Assembly: GCA_009192285.1 (NCBI GenBank)
Contig: CM018604.1
Coordinates: 558,001 to 622,000 of the forward strand
DNA length: 64,000 nucleotides
DNA from: Morchella semilibera
Taxonomy: Eukaryota > Ascomycota > Pezizomycetes > Pezizales > Morchellaceae
Direction: 5' to 3'
Below are positions 21,782 through 32,386 of this stretch, one piece after another. Each line of letters opens with the position of its first letter. Position 1 is the first letter of the stretch. The notes under the pieces were generated by a model that ran no database searches, was not told the origin of the DNA, and saw nothing but the letters and a program-made list of their open reading frames with translations. The position numbers were made by a program, and so were the translations under genes.

Positions 21782-24037
21782 ATGGATCCCCCCCCAAAAC
21801 GCACCAAGCTCGCCTCAGAGCCAGAGCCAGAGACAAAAGAAGACGCAGCACCCACCAAGAAGCATCAACAGACCCTCTCCGCCAGCGACGAGGACGTCCA
21901 GCAGCGGCGCACGCTCTTCGTCCGCTCCCTCCCGTACTCCGTCACCTCCGAGGCCCTGTCGACAAAGTTCTCGTTCATCGCGCCGCTCAAGCACGCCACC
22001 GTCGTCGCCGACCCGCTCACCCGGCAGTCCCGCGGCTTCGGCTTCGTGACGTTCACGGCGGCCGAGGATGCGCGCCGCGCCGCCAAGGAGCTGCATAACG
22101 CCGTCTTTGACGGGCGTAGGATGAGCGTCGAGGTCGCGGAGCCGCGGCACCGCGACGAGGCTGGCAGGCTGGCGGCCGCGCACAAGAAGCAGAGGAAGGA
22201 GGCGGAGGAGGATGTCAAGCGTAGGGCGCCCAGGCTCATTGTCAGGAATCTGCCCTGGAGCGTAAAGGAGCCTCAGCAACTCGTGAAGGTTTTCCAGAGT
22301 TATGGAAAGGTCAGGAATGTCATCATTCCCAGGAAGGGGAATAGGCCTGGCGCCGAGATGTGCGGGTTTGCGTTTGTCACGATGAAGGGGTATAAGAATG
22401 CGGAGAGGGCCATGGAGAAGACGAACGGTATGGAGATTGATGGCCGGACGGTGGCGGTGGATTGGGCGGTGGAGAAGGACGAATGGGAGAAGAACCAGAA
22501 GGGCGGTGATGCACCGGAGGAGGAGGAAGAGGAGGCGGAGGCGGAGGCGGAGGAAGAGGCGGAGGAGGACGAGGACGAGGACGAGGACGGCGGCGTCGGA
22601 GTCCTCGAGGGCAAAGATGCGGACGACATGAACGACGCCCCCGACGACGCATCCGACGACGAAGGCTCCGACCTGCACATGTCCGACGACGAAGACGACG
22701 AAGACCCCAAACCGCAGCTCAAGCACGACCCCTCCGACAACTCGCAGGTAATCTTCATCCGCAACCTCCCCTTCACCACCGACGACGAATCCCTCCACGC
22801 CCACTTCACAAACAACTTTGGCCCCGTGCGCTACGCCCGCACCGTCATCGACCGCGAGACCGAGCGCCCGCGCGGCACCGGCTTCGTCTGCTTCTACCAC
22901 CCGGAGCACTTTACCGCCTGCCTCTCCTCGGCCCCGCGCCCAAGTCTCGCCACAGGCGCAAACCGCTCCACCCTCCTCCAGGACGAGTCGGGCGACCCCA
23001 CGGGGAAATACACCCTCGACGGGCGCGTCCTGCAGGTCACCCGCGCCGTCACAAAGACCGAGGCCTCGCAGCTCCAGGACGCGGGCGCGCAGAAACGCGA
23101 CAAGGCCGCGGGCGACAAGCGCCGCCTGTTCCTCCTCCAGGAGGGCACCATCCCCGCGTCGTCGCCGGCGTTCCAGGCGCTGAGCGGCGCGGAGCGCCAG
23201 CTGCGCGAGGCGTCGGTGAAGCAGCGGCGCACGCTGCTGCAGGCGAACCCGATGCTGCATCTCTCGCTCACGCGGCTCTCAGTGCGTAACCTGCCGCGCT
23301 CCATCACGGCCAAGGAGCTCAAGGCGCTGGCCCGCCAGGCCGCCGTCGGATTCGTCAAGGACGTCAAGGAGGGGCGGCGCCAGCCGCTGTCGAAGGAGGA
23401 GCTGTCGCGCGGCGGGGAGAACGACAGGGAGGCCGAGCTGCGCAGGAGGAAGCAGGGGAAGGGAATCGTCAAGCAGGCCAAGATCGTCGAGGAGAAGGCG
23501 GGCGGCGGGAGGTCCCGCGGGTACGGCTTCATCGAGTACTCGTCGCACCGATGGGCGCTGATGGGCCTACGGTGGCTCAACGGACATGCCGTGCTCGGGA
23601 CTGGCCAGGCGACCGTGGAGAAGGGGAAGAAGCAGGCGCCTGTCCCGGCCGAGGAGAGGAAGAAGAGGCTCATTGTGGAGTTTGCGATCGAGAACGCGCA
23701 GGTCGTGCAGCGGCGCAACGAGAAGGAGCAGAAGGCGCGCGAGAGGAGCAGGCTTGTTGCGGAGGGGAAGGCGAAGCCGCTCGAGAGCACGAGGGAGAAG
23801 AAGGAGAAGTTTGCGGCGGAGGCGAGGAAGAAGGTCGACTCTGCCAGGAAGTATGAGGGCATCAAGCGGAAGCGGGAGGAGGAGAAGAATGGCGGTGGGA
23901 AGAGGGCCAAGGGGGGCAATGATGGCGAGGGCGAGGGCGACAAGAAGGACTATGAGGCCAGGAAGGAGGAGAAGAGACTAAAGGCCGCGAGAATCATCGC
24001 GAGGAAAAGACAGATCAAGAGGGCGAAGAGAGGTTGA
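21782..24037 (+). CDS. NOP4: Nucleolar RNA-binding protein Nop4/RBM28
   Basis: Ribosome-biogenesis factor needed for 60S maturation in the nucleolus. It is a single exon of 751 aa starting at MDPPPKRTK, just after a poly(A)-rich leader. At least four RRM domains are visible. RRM1 has TLFVRSLPYSVT and RGFGFVTF; RRM2 has LIVRNLPWSV and GFAFVTM; RRM3 has VIFIRNLPFTTDD and GTGFVCFY; a divergent RRM4 has LSVRNLPRSITA and SRGYGFIEY. A long acidic tract separates RRM2 and RRM3. The C-terminus is Lys/Arg/Glu-rich and coiled, with nuclear/nucleolar localisation character. The region is GC-rich at third positions, which creates long shadow frames on both strands. Order and spacing fit yeast Nop4. Confidence 0.92.
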   Translation: MDPPPKRTKLASEPEPETKEDAAPTKKHQQTLSASDEDVQQRRTLFVRSLPYSVTSEALSTKFSFIAPLKHATVVADPLTRQSRGFGFVTFTAAEDARRAAKELHNAVFDGRRMSVEVAEPRHRDEAGRLAAAHKKQRKEAEEDVKRRAPRLIVRNLPWSVKEPQQLVKVFQSYGKVRNVIIPRKGNRPGAEMCGFAFVTMKGYKNAERAMEKTNGMEIDGRTVAVDWAVEKDEWEKNQKGGDAPEEEEEEAEAEAEEEAEEDEDEDEDGGVGVLEGKDADDMNDAPDDASDDEGSDLHMSDDEDDEDPKPQLKHDPSDNSQVIFIRNLPFTTDDESLHAHFTNNFGPVRYARTVIDRETERPRGTGFVCFYHPEHFTACLSSAPRPSLATGANRSTLLQDESGDPTGKYTLDGRVLQVTRAVTKTEASQLQDAGAQKRDKAAGDKRRLFLLQEGTIPASSPAFQALSGAERQLREASVKQRRTLLQANPMLHLSLTRLSVRNLPRSITAKELKALARQAAVGFVKDVKEGRRQPLSKEELSRGGENDREAELRRRKQGKGIVKQAKIVEEKAGGGRSRGYGFIEYSSHRWALMGLRWLNGHAVLGTGQATVEKGKKQAPVPAEERKKRLIVEFAIENAQVVQRRNEKEQKARERSRLVAEGKAKPLESTREKKEKFAAEARKKVDSARKYEGIKRKREEEKNGGGKRAKGGNDGEGEGDKKDYEARKEEKRLKAARIIARKRQIKRAKRG

Positions 24038-24708
24038 TTTTGATGTAGGAGATGTTTGTAGATTATAAAAAAAAAAAAAAGTTTAGCAGTGTTTTTTTCT
24101 TTCTTTCTGTGATTTCTCCAGTGTAATTAGTATATTAAAATTAATACACCACCATACTTACAATAGCTGGGCCGATCAATTAATCAATCAATCAATCATA
24201 CAAAGGCCGAGTCAGATCTATAAAATCACAGTGAAGCACCAACCAATCAATCAATTAATCAAGCTGCATGCATGTATGAAGTAATCAATTAATCAATATA
24301 AAGTCGAGTGAGCGGTTGTGTCTGAAGTTCGCTGATGTTGGTGCCAATCATCGGAAATGCAACTTTTCCTCATTCTGCTTAGTAAAAGTGCAACCTCCAA
24401 TCAAATTCCGCCAGTGACAATTTCCCCGACAAGTGACATTCCACTCACCCAATCATTGCCCTCCTACATGACTTTAACGGTTTTTTCCCCGGTGTGGGCC
24501 CTGTCGATCAATCTATATGTTTTTTCTTTCTCGATATGGGTCTGGTACATGGAGTTAGTAGAGATATCGGGCCTGCGTGCGGGCGGGCGAATAGCATAAT
24601 TCTCATACTTCCCTCCCTCCCTCCCAATCTGAACCCCCCGTGTCCCCCCTCCGCGTTATAACAAGTCTATAAAAACCCCTACGGTGCCCCTCCCCCAAAG
24701 AAACCTCC
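24038..24708. repeat. AATC microsatellite tracts between NOP4 and the ArsH-like gene
   Basis: No gene. AATC/ATCA tetranucleotide repeats occur at about 24175-24197 and again at 24241-24260 and 24281-24297. A poly(A) run lies just after NOP4 (24067-24080). Confidence 0.5.
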
Positions 24709-25765
24709 ATGAGCATGCTCCCAGTACGGCCCTTCCTCTTCCACCTCCTACGCACCCCATCTAGATCCCAACTACTACCACTACGCCCACGACCCGTGCA
24801 AAAGACCCAGACCCGTCAGATAACGCTCCCAGCCCCCATGAACGGCGACGCACGTATCCTGAGCTCCCTCAGCGAGGACGAGATCACGGCGCAGTACCGG
24901 CCCTTCCTGCTGCCGCCGGAGGAAAAGGAGGAGGGCGACTGGGTGTCTGAACTCGAGCTGGACGCCGTCACGGCGTTCGTCGAGGAGCATAAGAAGAGCG
25001 CCGACTACACGCCGCTCAAGTTCTTGGTCCTCTATGGGTCGCTGCGTGAATGGTATTTGCTCCGCGCTTGTTTCTTTTCTTACTATTATTGTTGCATCAG
25101 CCGGTTAACGGGCGGGACACAGCTCCTACTCGCGCAAGATGGCCTACGAGGCCTCCCGCATCCTCCACCGTCTCGGCGCCGACGTGCGTGTCTACGACCC
25201 GCGCGGCCTCCCCGTCAAGGATGACGTCCAGCACGACCACCCAAAGGTCCAGGAGCTGCGTACGCTGTCGCACTGGTCCGACGGGCACCTGTGGTGCTCG
25301 CCCGAGCAGCACGGGAACCTGACGGCCGTGTTCAAGAACCAGATTGACTGGATCCCGCTCGCGACGGGGAGCGTGCGGCCGACGCAGGGCCGCACCCTCG
25401 CCGTCGTCCAGGTCAATGGCGGCAGCCAGAGCTTCAACACGGTTAATGCCCTGCGCGTCCTGGGCAGGTGGATGAGGATGTTTACGATCCCGAATCAGAG
25501 CAGCTTGCCGGCTGCGTGGACGCAGTTCACGGACCGGGGGAGGCTGATGAGGAGTGGGAATAGGGATAGGCTTGTCGATGTGTGTGAGGAGTTGGTGAGG
25601 GTGAGTTTGGTGCTGAGGCCCCGGGTGGAGATGTTTGCGGATAGGTATAGCGAGAGGATGGAGAAGAGGGCGAAGGAGGAGAAGGAGAGGGCGGAGAGGG
25701 AGAGGAGGGAGAAGGAGGAGAGGGAGGTCGAGTCGGTGCAGGAGTTGAAGGACGTTAAGTCTTAA
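24709..25765 (+). CDS. arsH: ArsH-like NADPH-dependent FMN reductase
   Basis: Flavodoxin-fold quinone/azo reductase family; ArsH proteins oxidise trivalent organoarsenicals or reduce quinones. Exons 24709-25052 and 25123-25765, with a 70-bp intron (GTATTT..ACACAG), give 328 aa. The flavin-binding signature is completed across the junction as [20 protein letters not shown]. It is followed by [12 protein letters not shown] and a long ArsH-typical core ([39 protein letters not shown]). The C-terminus ends in a charged Glu/Arg helix. The first 40 or so residues are arginine-rich with no acidic residues and resemble a mitochondrial presequence. An alternative start at [10 protein letters not shown] (24838) would give the usual ArsH length. 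No other ars genes are nearby. Confidence 0.88.
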
Positions 25766-26860
25766 TGGAGATTTCTTTTTGTATTGTATTGTTGGTCCCG
25801 CCTAGAAATTTGGGTAGATAGAGGAGTCAATGATACTTTAGCTAAGTTTGGTTATTTATTTTTTCTAGCAAGAAAATCATTGCGCAGCGATTATATTCAC
25901 AAGTTCCAGATAGTAGAGTACTCTCAATAATACCAAACGACTCGACCACAGCCCGGGCAGTAACGTTTAATTGTTGAATTAGGTGCCGAGCCGGACCGGG
26001 CCCAATCAAACCAAACCAAATCACAACGTATCACTCGATCTTGTGAGTGACGACTGATGATTCATTTCACCAGCGTACGCACTGTTGGATTCTGCGGTTT
26101 CTATTAAATATAATATCACCCGAATAGCAGCCAATCAACGACAATTGTCTATGCAGTTAGCTATAATGGCCCCGACTGGCACTATCAGCGCTACAATTAA
26201 GTTGCACGTTTACTTCGAGCCTAAGCATTAGTCCTCAGCCTGGGGGTCATATATATATAGCCAGAGTTTAGTTAGCACTTACTGGGAAGTAACTACCACA
26301 TGGTCGACACTGGTATTGGGTCAGCCCGATCCTGGGTTGCTGTTGAAGGTTGCGGGTGTGGGTTAACCAGGGGTGGGGGAGCCTGCTGAAGTATGCTCCG
26401 AAAAGGGTTCTTTTGTTCTTTTTGCGGGGTGGGGGGGGGGCTGTTTTGTTTCAGGAAGGGAAGGGAGGAAAGGTTGGGGTGGTGATTCGAACCCTAAACC
26501 TACAAAAATTTGGCTATGGGACACAAACCCTAAACCTACACATATAATGGTCTTAAGGCTAACCCTCCATGGTGTCAGCTCAGAACTCTACAGGTTGCCC
26601 GCTTGATTTAGAGGGCTACGGCGCAAAGCCCTAGGACTAGTAGATCTCGAGATTGCTTGGATATAGTAGAGATTACCAGAAATTTGTGGGTTGTATTCTC
26701 GGTTGGTCTGTATAGTTGAATGTACCTACATATATTTAGAATCAACAGACAGTGCCAGGACCTTGCGGGCGCGGTTGTACGGGCGTACGTACGTATATGC
26801 GTTGCCAAGGAGATCTTTCCACAAACGGGGGGCTCATAAATTACAACGACACAAACAAAA
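25766..26860. other. intergenic region
   Basis: No gene supported. Two copies of AACCCTAAACCTACA (near 26487 and 26525) form a short direct repeat with telomere-like character. The remaining sequence shows no domain. Confidence 0.5.
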
Positions 26861-27024
26861 GCATCGTGGCGTGGCCTAGTGGTAATACACTGGGCTTCGT
26901 CATATGACCACGACAGGTTCAAATCCTGGTGGGAGCAGTGATGAGAAAGCCCAACATGGTAGCGACGCTCTTGAGGGATGAGTACTTCTTCACGTAAGTC
27001 TTTTGTTGCCGGCTTTTTTTTTTT
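26861..27024 (+). mobile_element. tRNA-derived SINE, second family
   Basis: The A box GTGGCCTAGTGGTAA at 26871-26885 and an exact B box GGTTCAAATCC at 26916-26926 form an RNA polymerase III promoter. A body of about 85 bp unrelated to the 3.2-kb SINE follows, ending in 11 T at 27014-27024. The sequences flanking the boxes do not pair as a 7-bp acceptor stem, so this is not a working tRNA gene. Confidence 0.7.
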
Positions 27025-27712
27025 AACCATTTAACCGCGAGTTATGTAAATTTTAGGGAACAGTGGTAGACAAATCCTCTCCACGGTACGTACATGTTGT
27101 AGTGCTTAGTCAATCAATAGGTTGCGGGGCGCAAAAGGATGTAATCTAGTACATAGTAGATACATGTACATGTAGTAGATAGTAGATGACTAGGCTGCTT
27201 ATCCCCCCCAATCAAAGAGATCCTACTATTACCCGCCACGCTAGCGTAGTTTGTGTGAATACTCCCCAAAGTAATGGTTGACTGGATGCATAAACTGATA
27301 CCTGCCTACTAAAGATGAAAATACTTAGAGATCTGGTTGTGGTATAGTGTGCCTATCGTATAGATGACATACTACCTCACTCCAATATTGTGATTGATCG
27401 TGATTAATGATATATGTAGATGTAGGTACATTGCAGCGATCCTTAAGCTCGCCTGCATGTATTAAATGTAAAGGTAGAGATGATATAGTATTTATGGCCT
27501 TCAAGTATTCCTTTAGTCGTGTGTATCATGGTTCTTCACCAAACGGCGAGTGATGATTTGTGATACTCTATCTAAAGTTGCATACAAGGGCTCTTCTGGG
27601 TTAATACACTGACTTACAAAGATATCCTTACAAAAACACATACAGAGTGCACCAATATAACTCATTACCCACCCACCCAGAAACTCCTTCCCAAACCCAA
27701 GCATTATAAGCA
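27025..27712. other. intergenic region downstream of PRI2
   Basis: No gene seen. Overlapping TACATGTA palindromes occur at 27161 and 27167. The remainder is A/T-rich. Confidence 0.5.
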
Positions 27713-29253
27713 CTATAACATCGGATCCACGCCAGTGTCAATGTTTTGATGATTCCCCATCCCCTCCACCGCCGCCGAGTCTGGATTTTTCAACATGAAA
27801 CTCCTTGTAAAGTACTCGTTGGGGTGGACAATAGTTTCTTTGAACCTGCCGTTCGCAGCCTCACTCTCCTTCTCTCTCTTGAGTTCCCGCGCATGTACGT
27901 GCTCAAACACCCGGTTGCACGCTATGTGATACTTTGTTGCCTCCACATCCGTCTTTATCCCCTTAAGTAAGTCACGATCGTGTATACCAGTTGCATTCAA
28001 GCTTGCAATAAGATTATCCATGCTAAAGTGGCGGTACGGGCATCCATGGGCATGGCCCGCGGTTGGTGCACGTTCTGTGAGGATCTGCTGACAAGACAAG
28101 GGCTTATAATTTCGCCCTGTCCCCTGGAGGCCGTAGGCGTGGCGGATATTATAGCGGTACTCCTTTGTGAAATGTTCGTCCGTCATCATGGAGAAACTCT
28201 GACGCCAGAAAATGATCGACTCTTCGACAGAGAGACCAACCCCTTTGAGGAAGAGGGTGTATTGGTATCGGCCAAAGTACTTGAGATGTTTGTCATTGCG
28301 AAGTGTGGTGTGGAGGTGACGCATACATAGTGGCATGTGCTGTACCAGACCGTCGATGTTGGCGGCGGTGATGTGGGCCCCATTGAGTAGGGTTGCGTCA
28401 GAGTTATATTCCGATGCTGGGAACTTCATCGAGAGGTGGTTAAGAATTGGGATAAGCCGGTCGTCCTCATCAAGACGGGGGAGGGCCTGGGCCGTGAATT
28501 TAAGGGACGCCTCAAGACGCCGCGTAAACTCTGCCAGCACAAGTGATACCTGCTGTGAAACAGGCACATATGCTTTCCCAGCTCTGAGTAACACACGGCG
28601 CTGCTCTACAAGATCGCTAACCTTTTCCCAATCAACTTTGAAAAACGTCTCCCCATCTACAGTCTTGATTCCCGTCGCAACGGCCAAACTATCCCGCATA
28701 GCTAGCTTTTCATCCTCATCAACTTTACCCCAACCAAGTTTCAGGCTTTCTAAAAACTGTTCCCTCTCCCGGAGATCGTCGGTCATAAAACGGAATTTAA
28801 AAAGTTCAGTTTCGGCCCTGGCAAATCTACTCCTTAGTTCTTCACTCCGCGCAAACGCAAGACGGAGGATAAAATGCGAGTAATGGTCTTTCCGGCGTTC
28901 CGTTTCGGACTGCGCCTTTGCAGTATTTGCGTTGAGTGGGAGGTACTTGTCCAGTATAGGTTTGATAATTAAAGAGAGTTCGGCCGGGGTTTTATTGCGG
29001 TAAAGACAAGATTCAATCTCACCGAGGACTACGCCATACAGTAAGTTATCGGGTTCCTTATGAGGAATCAAAGGAAATACAAACCTTTTAAACGATGGAT
29101 TGCCCATTCTTCAAATTGTTCCAATGTTACCTCTAAGATGGGAGGCCGTTCGTAGAAGTTGAGACGATGGGGGTATGTAGTTTGGCCAAAGTCTGCTTTA
29201 TCGGAGAAGTTTTTCTTTGCGTCTATAGCGCGCCTTTTGGTCTGTTGAAACAT
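27713..29253 (-). CDS. PRI2: DNA primase large subunit
   Basis: Regulatory, iron-sulfur subunit of the DNA polymerase alpha-primase complex that starts each Okazaki fragment. Exons 29253-29085 and 29028-27713, with a 56-bp intron (GTTTGT..GCGTAG), give 494 aa, close to the usual fungal length. The N-terminus contains YPHRLNFYERPP and LEQFEEWAIHRLK. The C-terminal domain shows RYNIRHAYGLQGTGRNYKPL and GHAHGCPYRHFS. The four cysteines that ligate the 4Fe-4S cluster are visible, in PLCMRHL, LSCQQIL, HGCPYRH and IACNRVFE. The second exon carries almost the whole protein. It diverges from DPM2 with about 700 bp between starts. Confidence 0.93.
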
Positions 29254-29953
29254 GTTGAAAATACCTGACCAAACCTATTAATTGTTCTTTAATTTCAGGT
29301 GTTAGAAAAAGAAGGCGTGAACAAGGAGCGGATTCAGGAAAGTTGCAGGGAGGACGCGTCGCGTAAAGCGTGAAGAGCCAAGATCACCAGGGTTAGGGTT
29401 GCTTAATCACTGCCAGTCGGTTTTTACTTGCTGTATAAATCCACGCGGGCTTCGGAGGATTCAGGGAGTTCTATTTTCGGAAATTCAATTCACAGATGAT
29501 ATTGCCCTGTAACCTCTAGGTATCACCACCACTACTACCACTACGTAACTTAGCTTTCCTTCTGTGTTGTCTACTAGTATAGTAGCTGAACATGAACCAA
29601 GAATTTTATCATAAGTACTAAGATAAATATCAAGCCGTATTAATGGCGACCGTGTGTAGCCAGAAACCTTAGCAGAATAGACAGCATCACAGAAAGTCAC
29701 TCCTGCTGCTGATCGTTCTCAAATATCCACATGTGAAACGCACCATTCATCCTAAGTTAGAGCCTCACGCACCATCAAAGGCCAGCTATGCACGCGTAGC
29801 CCCCTGAGCTTATTCCGACCTCGCCTTCAGTACCGACTTCCACTCCTTTCTCTCCCTCAACCACGCTCCTTTTCTATTCAAGGAAACTCTTTGATTCACC
29901 TTTTTTGTAGGCATTTTGCGCCTATTTTTTTGTGCCTCTATCCTAACAAAATC
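29254..29953. promoter_or_regulatory. shared upstream region of PRI2 and DPM2
   Basis: A divergent intergenic region of 700 bp with no gene of its own. It contains a short CACTACTACCACTAC microsatellite near 29525 and one TTAGGGTT telobox-like string near 29392. No specific factor site can be named. Confidence 0.4.
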
Positions 29954-30394
29954 ATGGTAAATTAATCGTCACCGGCGGAGGGGAGAGAGAGAGAAATACA
30001 ACTCGAGAATCTAAGACTTTCTAACAATGCTTGTAAACAGATTGCCAAGCTCACCGGCCTAATGATGCTCCTTATCGCATCCGCGGTTTTCTTGTACTAT
30101 ACAGTCTGGACGCTATTTATTGTATGATCCGCTTTGTCTTCTCCTTTACCCCCCCCCCCCGGTGGCCACTAAGCTAACTGTGTGTGTGTGTCGCAGCCAT
30201 TCGTCGACGAGGGACACCCACTCCATGACCTCTTTCCCCCACGCGTCTGGGCTATTCGCATCCCAGTGATCTTAATCCTCATCGGAATTGCTGTAGTTGG
30301 CAGCTTCTTGAGCGTCGTTATGATCAGGAGTGGGAGGAAGAAGGCCGCGAAGGAGAAGGCAAAGGCTGCAGTTCAAGGGAAGAAGAAGAACTAG
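29954..30394 (+). CDS. DPM2: Dolichol-phosphate mannosyltransferase regulatory subunit
   Basis: Small ER membrane subunit that stabilises dolichol-phosphate-mannose synthase (and GPI-GlcNAc transferase). I infer exons 29954-29956 (only the ATG), 30041-30121 and 30197-30394, introns 84 and 75 bp, giving 93 aa. The product starts MIAKLTGLMMLLIASAVF and continues across intron 2 as LFIPFVDEGHPLHDLFPPRVW. There are two hydrophobic helices, residues about 5-27 and 48-70, and a lysine-rich C-terminus (KKAAKEKAK, ending GKKKN). The ATG-only coding exon follows from the donor GTAAAT directly after ATG, a TCTAAC branch site and AACAG acceptor. The alternative is a start at MMLLIAS inside exon 2, which would lose the first conserved residues. 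Confidence 0.85.
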
Positions 30395-30770
30395 GTTTTT
30401 GGAGATATTCAAATGAAGGATATATCACTGTAGATGGGAGCGCATATTATGTATGTTGGAGTTAGAGAACTGGATGGTGATGATACCGATGGGTTGAATG
30501 CAAACACCTTGCATTAAAGGTTTAGAGTGGCTTGGGGCTTTTTATTATCGCGCATCCACATTTCTCGCTCCGGTTTATGATAGCGCCGGCTTTGAACGGA
30601 ATATGCGACTACAATACAATTAACCTGCTCGTGTGGAAACACAAAGATAAAAATAAAATGCTAGGCCAACATGAAACCGTAACCAGGTTGTCTATATACA
30701 TAACAAAAACCACGCCCCACTCTTTAGAATCCAGACTGTTGCGGTACAAAACACATTCTTCTCCGCTTAG

Positions 30771-32386
30771 TTAGTTCTGGGTTGGCTCCGGGAGGCGCAC
30801 GTGATAATCTACGCCAGTGGTCAGTCCTCCATACAGAAATGTGTTTTGAAGCCCAAAGAGTTTTATAACCTACCTGAAGCGCAAGAAATATACCTTACCC
30901 AGGGCAAACTAGGGTATTGCAGCTTCGGCTCGATAATCTTCAGGTATCTAACCTGAATACCACTTGTGGTAAAATAGGGAATTTCGAACTTGACGCTTAT
31001 GGGCCTCTTCTTCCTTTCCGGTTCTGCCTCCTTGACACTCGGGAGACCAAGCTCTGCCCTCATAAGAAATTCCTTTCCGCCACCGAATTGTTTGATCTTC
31101 CAAATAATGGCAGACTTCTCGGGGGCGTAGTGGACGGAGCCGATATTAGTGCGGAAGCGGGGGGAGTCGGCATCGTCAGGCACGGGGACGATAATCTCAA
31201 CATTGTTGGCTGTGGAGCGACGCTTGAACTGGGCCTTTGCTTTGAGCATGTACTCAATTCGGGAGCCGGAATGAGATTCAATCCCGCACTCAACCCAGAT
31301 TAGTGGTTTAACCTATCGTATCAAGTAAATCAGTTTTACCCCCAATATCAACGATATAAAGTCCAGGGTCAAACCTGGGTATTCAATCGATAACTCATGA
31401 GCTCAAATTCCCCATCTGGTGGGATAAAACTGATGGTTCTGTCATTTTCGAACCTAGAAAGCCTCACACACTGGTGAAACTTGACATCCTCCATCTCAAT
31501 TGCCTTCCCTCTCGTTGTCCTTCCTGTACTCTCGAACATTACTTTATCGTTTAATCCTAACCTCAACTCCGGCATTCCTGAGAGGTAACACTTCATCTTA
31601 ATAGCTCCCAGAATCTCCGAACGCAAGACGTTCCCATTACTATTGACAAGAAGGTTGAGAGATTCGATGACGTCAAGAAACACTTCATTCTTGCGGTACC
31701 GGATGCCTTCAGATCGCCAGGAAACAGCATTTGTAACGGCTATCGGAGGTCGGGCTTGTATCTCAAGCTTGTGAGATTCTTGAGTAATGTACCTGAATCA
31801 GATAATTGTTAGTGCCACAAGCATTACTCAGGCGCGTACAGGGGATCAGACTCTTGGAGGATCTTGGTTTCGGTGGTTTGTGGATATCCAAAATCCATCA
31901 TTTCATCTAGCAGCTCATAGATGATGACGAAATTGTCTCTAATACTCTCCTCCTCTAGCTCTTTGAAGTATTCGGTAAAGACTTCGACTATCCGATGTAG
32001 AAAGAGCAGTATCTCTGTTGCATTGGAGTTCCGCTTCGTAAGAGCGAGCACATAGAGGTTGTTGTGTCGTATGTACAGATACTGCCCAGCCCTCCAGACA
32101 AGCATCAACATCTAAGACATCCTCGCGGGGTGCAGGTGGGGGGAAACCGGCAACATACGTTAATCCCTTCATGCGAAAAACATGGCGGAACGGCAGAGCT
32201 TTCTTCCTCGGCTTCTAAAAGCAGGATGGGAAATTTCTCAACCGCTGACATAGGGATGTCTCCCCGGTAATTTCGAGCCAGAAGGGTCTACAAACAGCGG
32301 TTCAGCCATGGTTCAACATCAACATCAGTTGGTGATATGTATGTACCTTGCCCTTGAGATCCAGAAAAAAAAACTGCCGAGGCCAT
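30771..32386 (-). CDS. APM1: AP-1 clathrin adaptor medium (mu) subunit, one apparent frameshift in exon 1
   Basis: Mu subunit of the AP-1 adaptor that sorts cargo at the trans-Golgi and endosomes. Exons 32386-32347, 32287-32159, 32081-31840, 31792-31375, 31312-30874 and 30826-30771; 440 aa once corrected. Visible are NYRGDIPMSAVEKFP, YIRHNNLYVLALT, NFVIIYELLDEMMDFGYPQ, the mu homology domain (GIRYRKNEVFLDVIES) and the end GLTTGVDYHVRLPEP. Exon 1 has nine T (32365-32373) where eight are needed to read FFLDLKGK. Exon lengths sum to 1324, one more than 441 codons, which agrees with a single inserted T. A four-residue SDPL lies at the exon 3/4 junction where most homologs read QEYITQE, with an unusual GTACGC donor. 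Confidence 0.92.

Noticed and set aside
21815-23260. 481-codon open frame antisense to NOP4
   Set aside because: It is a shadow created by strong GC at third positions; its translation is Leu/Arg/Val-rich low complexity, while the plus strand has four clear RRMs.
26865-26940. A tRNA gene with good A and B boxes
   Set aside because: The would-be acceptor stem halves do not pair and one T-stem pair is broken. A non-tRNA body and poly(T) follow, so it fits a SINE head better.
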